A DNA stretch of 8,131 nt from Cryomorphaceae bacterium (lineage in GTDB: Bacteria > Bacteroidota > Bacteroidia > Flavobacteriales > Schleiferiaceae), in NCBI GenBank assembly GCA_949547975.1, contig CATITW010000295.1:1-8131 (forward strand). The letters are read 5' to 3'. The position numbers and the translations under genes are program-made. The notes under the pieces were generated by a model that did not search any database, was not told where the DNA came from, and saw only the letters and a list, made by a program, of their open reading frames with translations. The first letter of the stretch is position 1. Every line of letters starts with the position of its first letter. This document shows positions 6,497 through 8,131 of the stretch, piece by piece.

Positions 6497-6522
6497 TGTA
6501 GCGCTCTAAAATTTACTTGTTG

Positions 6523-6530
6523 CAAATTAA
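6523..6530 (-). promoter_or_regulatory. wbpE: candidate -7 box for the wbpE-wbpD-wbpI operon
   Basis: On the minus strand TTAATTTG lies about 27 nt before the GTG of wbpE, one mismatch from the Bacteroidota -7 consensus TAnnTTTG. It falls just after the terminator of the upstream gene, where an operon promoter is expected. No clear -33 TTTG box is visible; the terminator's T-tract occupies part of that space. The call rests mainly on position. Confidence 0.3.
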
Positions 6531-6546
6531 GGCGAAACTGCGGGGT

Positions 6547-6585
6547 AAAAAAAGACCGCTCCCAGGCGATTGCCTAAAAGCGGTC
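6547..6585 (-). terminator. intrinsic terminator of the T9SS cargo gene
   Basis: On the minus strand a GACCGCT...AGCGGTC stem (arms 6579-6585 and 6554-6560) encloses an inner AGGC-AATC-GCCT hairpin (6564-6575), with three unpaired bases on each side between the two helices, and runs straight into seven T residues (6553-6547). The 7-bp GC-rich outer stem followed by a U-tract is a classical Rho-independent terminator. It lies 88 nt after the TAA of the cargo gene and only 50 nt before wbpE, so it should insulate the Wbp operon from read-through. Confidence 0.88.
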
Positions 6586-6590
6586 CAGTT

Positions 6591-6663
6591 GCGATACAGC
6601 CGGGTGTTCCTAGCGCTGCGGTTCCGACAAAATCATCTGCTAAGTTTACCCGCGCTGTATTGC
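6591..6663 (-). repeat. 73-nt imperfect inverted repeat in the cargo gene's 3' UTR
   Basis: The outer arms 6591-6605 and 6648-6663 are complementary over about 15 bp (GATACAGCC...GGGT against ACCC...GCTGTATTGC) with one bulged base and one position that is G-U in only one strand's RNA. Inside them, after a 3-by-3 internal loop, CCTAGC (6609-6614) pairs with GCTAAG (6639-6644), leaving an apical loop of about 24 nt. The element lies between the cargo stop codon and the intrinsic terminator. It could be an mRNA-stabilising 3' structure, a small RNA made with the terminator, or a dispersed extragenic palindrome; the sequence alone does not decide. Confidence 0.6.
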
Positions 6664-6673
6664 CATGCGCGTA

Positions 6674-8131
6674 TTATGGGGTTACGATCCAACGCTCGGT
6701 CATGGTGTACGAGTTGGTCGTTAAACGAACGATGAAGGTTCCCGCAGATTCCGGCACGGTGAAATGGACTTGGTAATCTCCAGGTTGGAGCTCTTGCTGG
6801 AATAGGATCTGACCGTTCATATTGGCGACTTGCAGTGTTCCCGGTTCCGATAGCGCCTCAAAGCGTGCCGTTCCGATCGGAGAATTGGATGGATTCGGGA
6901 ATACCGAGAACGCTTGCTCCTGGTTCAGGTCGGCCCCTTCTGGTTGCATTTTGGCCGTTCCGCTACTAGGACAAACCAATGAACTTGGGCTGCCGTTGTT
7001 GGTCTTCACCATGTAGACGCGGTCCCTGCCCGTGTAAATTTGGGTGCTCTGGTTGGCGGAGAAGCTGTTAAAATTGGCCAAGAAATAGAAGTAGGAACCG
7101 TTGTACGCCACGTTCGCATACGGACTGAGGCTTGCCTTGATGTCGGTGAGACTGTTTCCTGAGAAGACGTTGTGGCCGTTGTTCAGGTGAAGATGATCCA
7201 GGCTTGTCGCTTCAATGCCGATGACATTACTGGTAAATGTACATCCGGCGTTATTTGCCAAGTTGATACCCGCTCCTGAGATCAGTATTCCGGAAGCGTT
7301 GTTTTCGAATCGGCTGCATTCCAAGCGCAAGTCCACTCCTGTGCTTAAAAGACCTTGGGTAGTATTCATAGAGAACACGGTGCGTTCCACAAATCCCGTT
7401 CCTTTTTGGGATTGCAGCTCTAGGCCACTTTCACAGGAGGTGAAGGCACAATTTTGAACTCGCGTGCCTGAGCCTTGTATGATGGCTCCCGTGGTGCAGG
7501 AGCTAAACTCATTTCGATCAAAGAGCACAGGCGGCGTTTTAGCTTGGTAGCCGACTTCTGCGTTATAGAAATAGGAACGTTCTATCGAGGTCTGTTGCGT
7601 CTTCGAGGTTAGCGATGGTGCGCCTCCGGAGAATACACATGAATCTAGGGCTGCTTGGCCTACAGCGATTAATCCTGGCCATTGTTTACTGCCTTGCATC
7701 GTAAAGGAACTGCGAACCGCTTCTAATGGCGGGTTGCAACGAAGCGTGGCATTGTTGGCGTAAATCACCTTGGCATCTACCAGTTGGAGTTTTTGGAGAG
7801 TAAACGGAAGAGCGACCCCGCTCGTTAGGGCTAAGGTGGCCGATTTCAGTGCGATCAGTCCGCCTTGTGGCGCGCGGAAGCTGTTGCCTTCTTCGAGACG
7901 TAGCGTTCCGGCGCCTTGCGGACGGAAAGTAGCACCGCCGACGATTTGGAATTGGCCACGGGAAGTGATGGTGGCCTCATCCCAAAATACAGCCGATCCA
8001 GGTTCGAAGATGAGTTGTGCGTCTTTTTCAACGATGAGTTGAGCACGTGGATTTAGGCGTAGCGTAGCACCCTTGGAGATGCGTAAGGTAGAGCCGCTGC
8101 GTACACGAAGTAGGGCAATTCCTTGATCTCC
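6674..8131 (-). CDS. T9SS-secreted beta-helix-like surface protein, C-terminal part (partial)
   Basis: The minus-strand frame is open from the right edge (8131) to a TAA at 6674-6676, giving 485 visible residues. The GTG at 7768 is internal, since the codons before it translate without a stop into similar beta-repeat sequence. Residues about 11-50 contain five eight-residue repeats (RSGSTLRI, SKGATLRL, NPRAQLIV and so on). Residues about 120-350 alternate short strands with N/G/S turns (VFSMNTTQG, CSRFENNASGILISG, CTFTSNVIGIEA), typical of a right-handed parallel beta-helix as in pectate-lyase-like proteins. Seven or more cysteines are present. The last 75-80 residues form a type A T9SS sorting domain: VFPNPS (410-415), LQVANMNGQILFQ, PGDYQVHF and GTFIVRLT, ending WIVTP. 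Such proteins cross the outer membrane by the type IX system, lose the sorting domain to PorU and are attached to the surface or released. The ligand or substrate is unknown; no catalytic motif is evident. A strong terminator follows. Confidence 0.88.
   Translation of the reverse strand, partial: GDQGIALLRVRSGSTLRISKGATLRLNPRAQLIVEKDAQLIFEPGSAVFWDEATITSRGQFQIVGGATFRPQGAGTLRLEEGNSFRAPQGGLIALKSATLALTSGVALPFTLQKLQLVDAKVIYANNATLRCNPPLEAVRSSFTMQGSKQWPGLIAVGQAALDSCVFSGGAPSLTSKTQQTSIERSYFYNAEVGYQAKTPPVLFDRNEFSSCTTGAIIQGSGTRVQNCAFTSCESGLELQSQKGTGFVERTVFSMNTTQGLLSTGVDLRLECSRFENNASGILISGAGINLANNAGCTFTSNVIGIEATSLDHLHLNNGHNVFSGNSLTDIKASLSPYANVAYNGSYFYFLANFNSFSANQSTQIYTGRDRVYMVKTNNGSPSSLVCPSSGTAKMQPEGADLNQEQAFSVFPNPSNSPIGTARFEALSEPGTLQVANMNGQILFQQELQPGDYQVHFTVPESAGTFIVRLTTNSYTMTERWIVTP
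7982..8101 (-). repeat. five tandem eight-residue beta-repeats in the T9SS cargo
   Basis: Five consecutive octads, 24 bp each, follow a pattern of two polar residues, a G/A/D, a small residue, a polar residue and then an alternating hydrophobic pair: RSGSTLRI, SKGATLRL, NPRAQLIV, EKDAQLIF, EPGSAVFW. The alternation suits beta-strands stacked in a solenoid. DNA identity between units is low, so the repeat is conserved at protein level only. Further, less regular units continue to about residue 75. Confidence 0.65.

Noticed and set aside
6591..6663. tRNA-like gene: 73 nt with a 7-bp acceptor-like stem
   Set aside because: There is no T-arm with the TTC-loop consensus before the 3' arm, no proper D-arm or anticodon arm on either strand, and no fitting 3' end. 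It is a plain hairpin.
6586..6673. Integron attC site
   Set aside because: The inverted-repeat ends lack the GTTRRRY/RYYYAAC core sites, and no integrase or cassette-like layout is present.
7768..7768. GTG at 7768 as the true start of the T9SS cargo protein
   Set aside because: The same frame continues upstream for 121 codons to the edge with matching repeat sequence, and no signal peptide follows the GTG. The protein is truncated by the window instead.
7770..8042. Plus-strand open frame of 90 codons, and a 63-codon minus-strand frame at 7855-8046
   Set aside because: Both lie in other frames of the T9SS cargo gene, whose frame is open without a stop to the window edge and encodes regular beta repeats.

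Overview
The window looks like chromosomal DNA from a Bacteroidota bacterium, most likely a Flavobacteriia/Flavobacteriales relative. The main evidence is a secreted protein ending in a type IX secretion system (T9SS) C-terminal sorting domain (FPNPS motif), a secretion route essentially confined to Bacteroidota. A DUF2452 gene, a Schlafen/AlbA_2-like fragment and A-rich start regions without clear Shine-Dalgarno sequences fit this. I see no mobile elements, CRISPR arrays, tRNAs or rRNAs, and no gene-free stretch longer than about 180 bp.

Left part (1-1043): the 3' end of a gene with a C-terminal winged-helix-like domain runs tail to tail into a TrmH/SpoU-family RNA 2'-O-methyltransferase gene on the minus strand. 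Their stop codons interlock. A 36-bp divergent spacer then separates trmH from a rightward cluster.

Centre (1080-3744): five plus-strand genes encode a two-helix membrane TPR-like protein, an SRPBCC (START-like) protein, a DUF429 protein with an RNase H-like acidic pattern, a DUF2452 protein and an alpha/beta-hydrolase of the phospholipase/carboxylesterase type. The last four are separated by -13, +3 and -1 nt and are probably one transcript. Their joint role is unknown.

Right part (3727-6496, minus strand): a translationally coupled trio, wbpE-wbpD-wbpI, with two ATGA overlaps. It encodes the last three steps to UDP-2,3-diacetamido-2,3-dideoxy-mannuronic acid: aminotransferase, N-acetyltransferase, 2-epimerase. 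The first two enzymes of the pathway (WbpA and WbpB) are not in the window.

Far right (6674-8131, minus strand): the C-terminal 485 residues of a large secreted, beta-helix-like T9SS cargo protein, open past the right edge. It is followed by a 73-nt imperfect hairpin and a strong intrinsic terminator. The most interesting juxtaposition is this cargo gene beside the Wbp trio. In Porphyromonas gingivalis the Wbp pathway supplies the sugar needed to anchor T9SS cargo to the cell surface, so the neighbourhood may hold both a cargo and part of the machinery for its glycan anchor.
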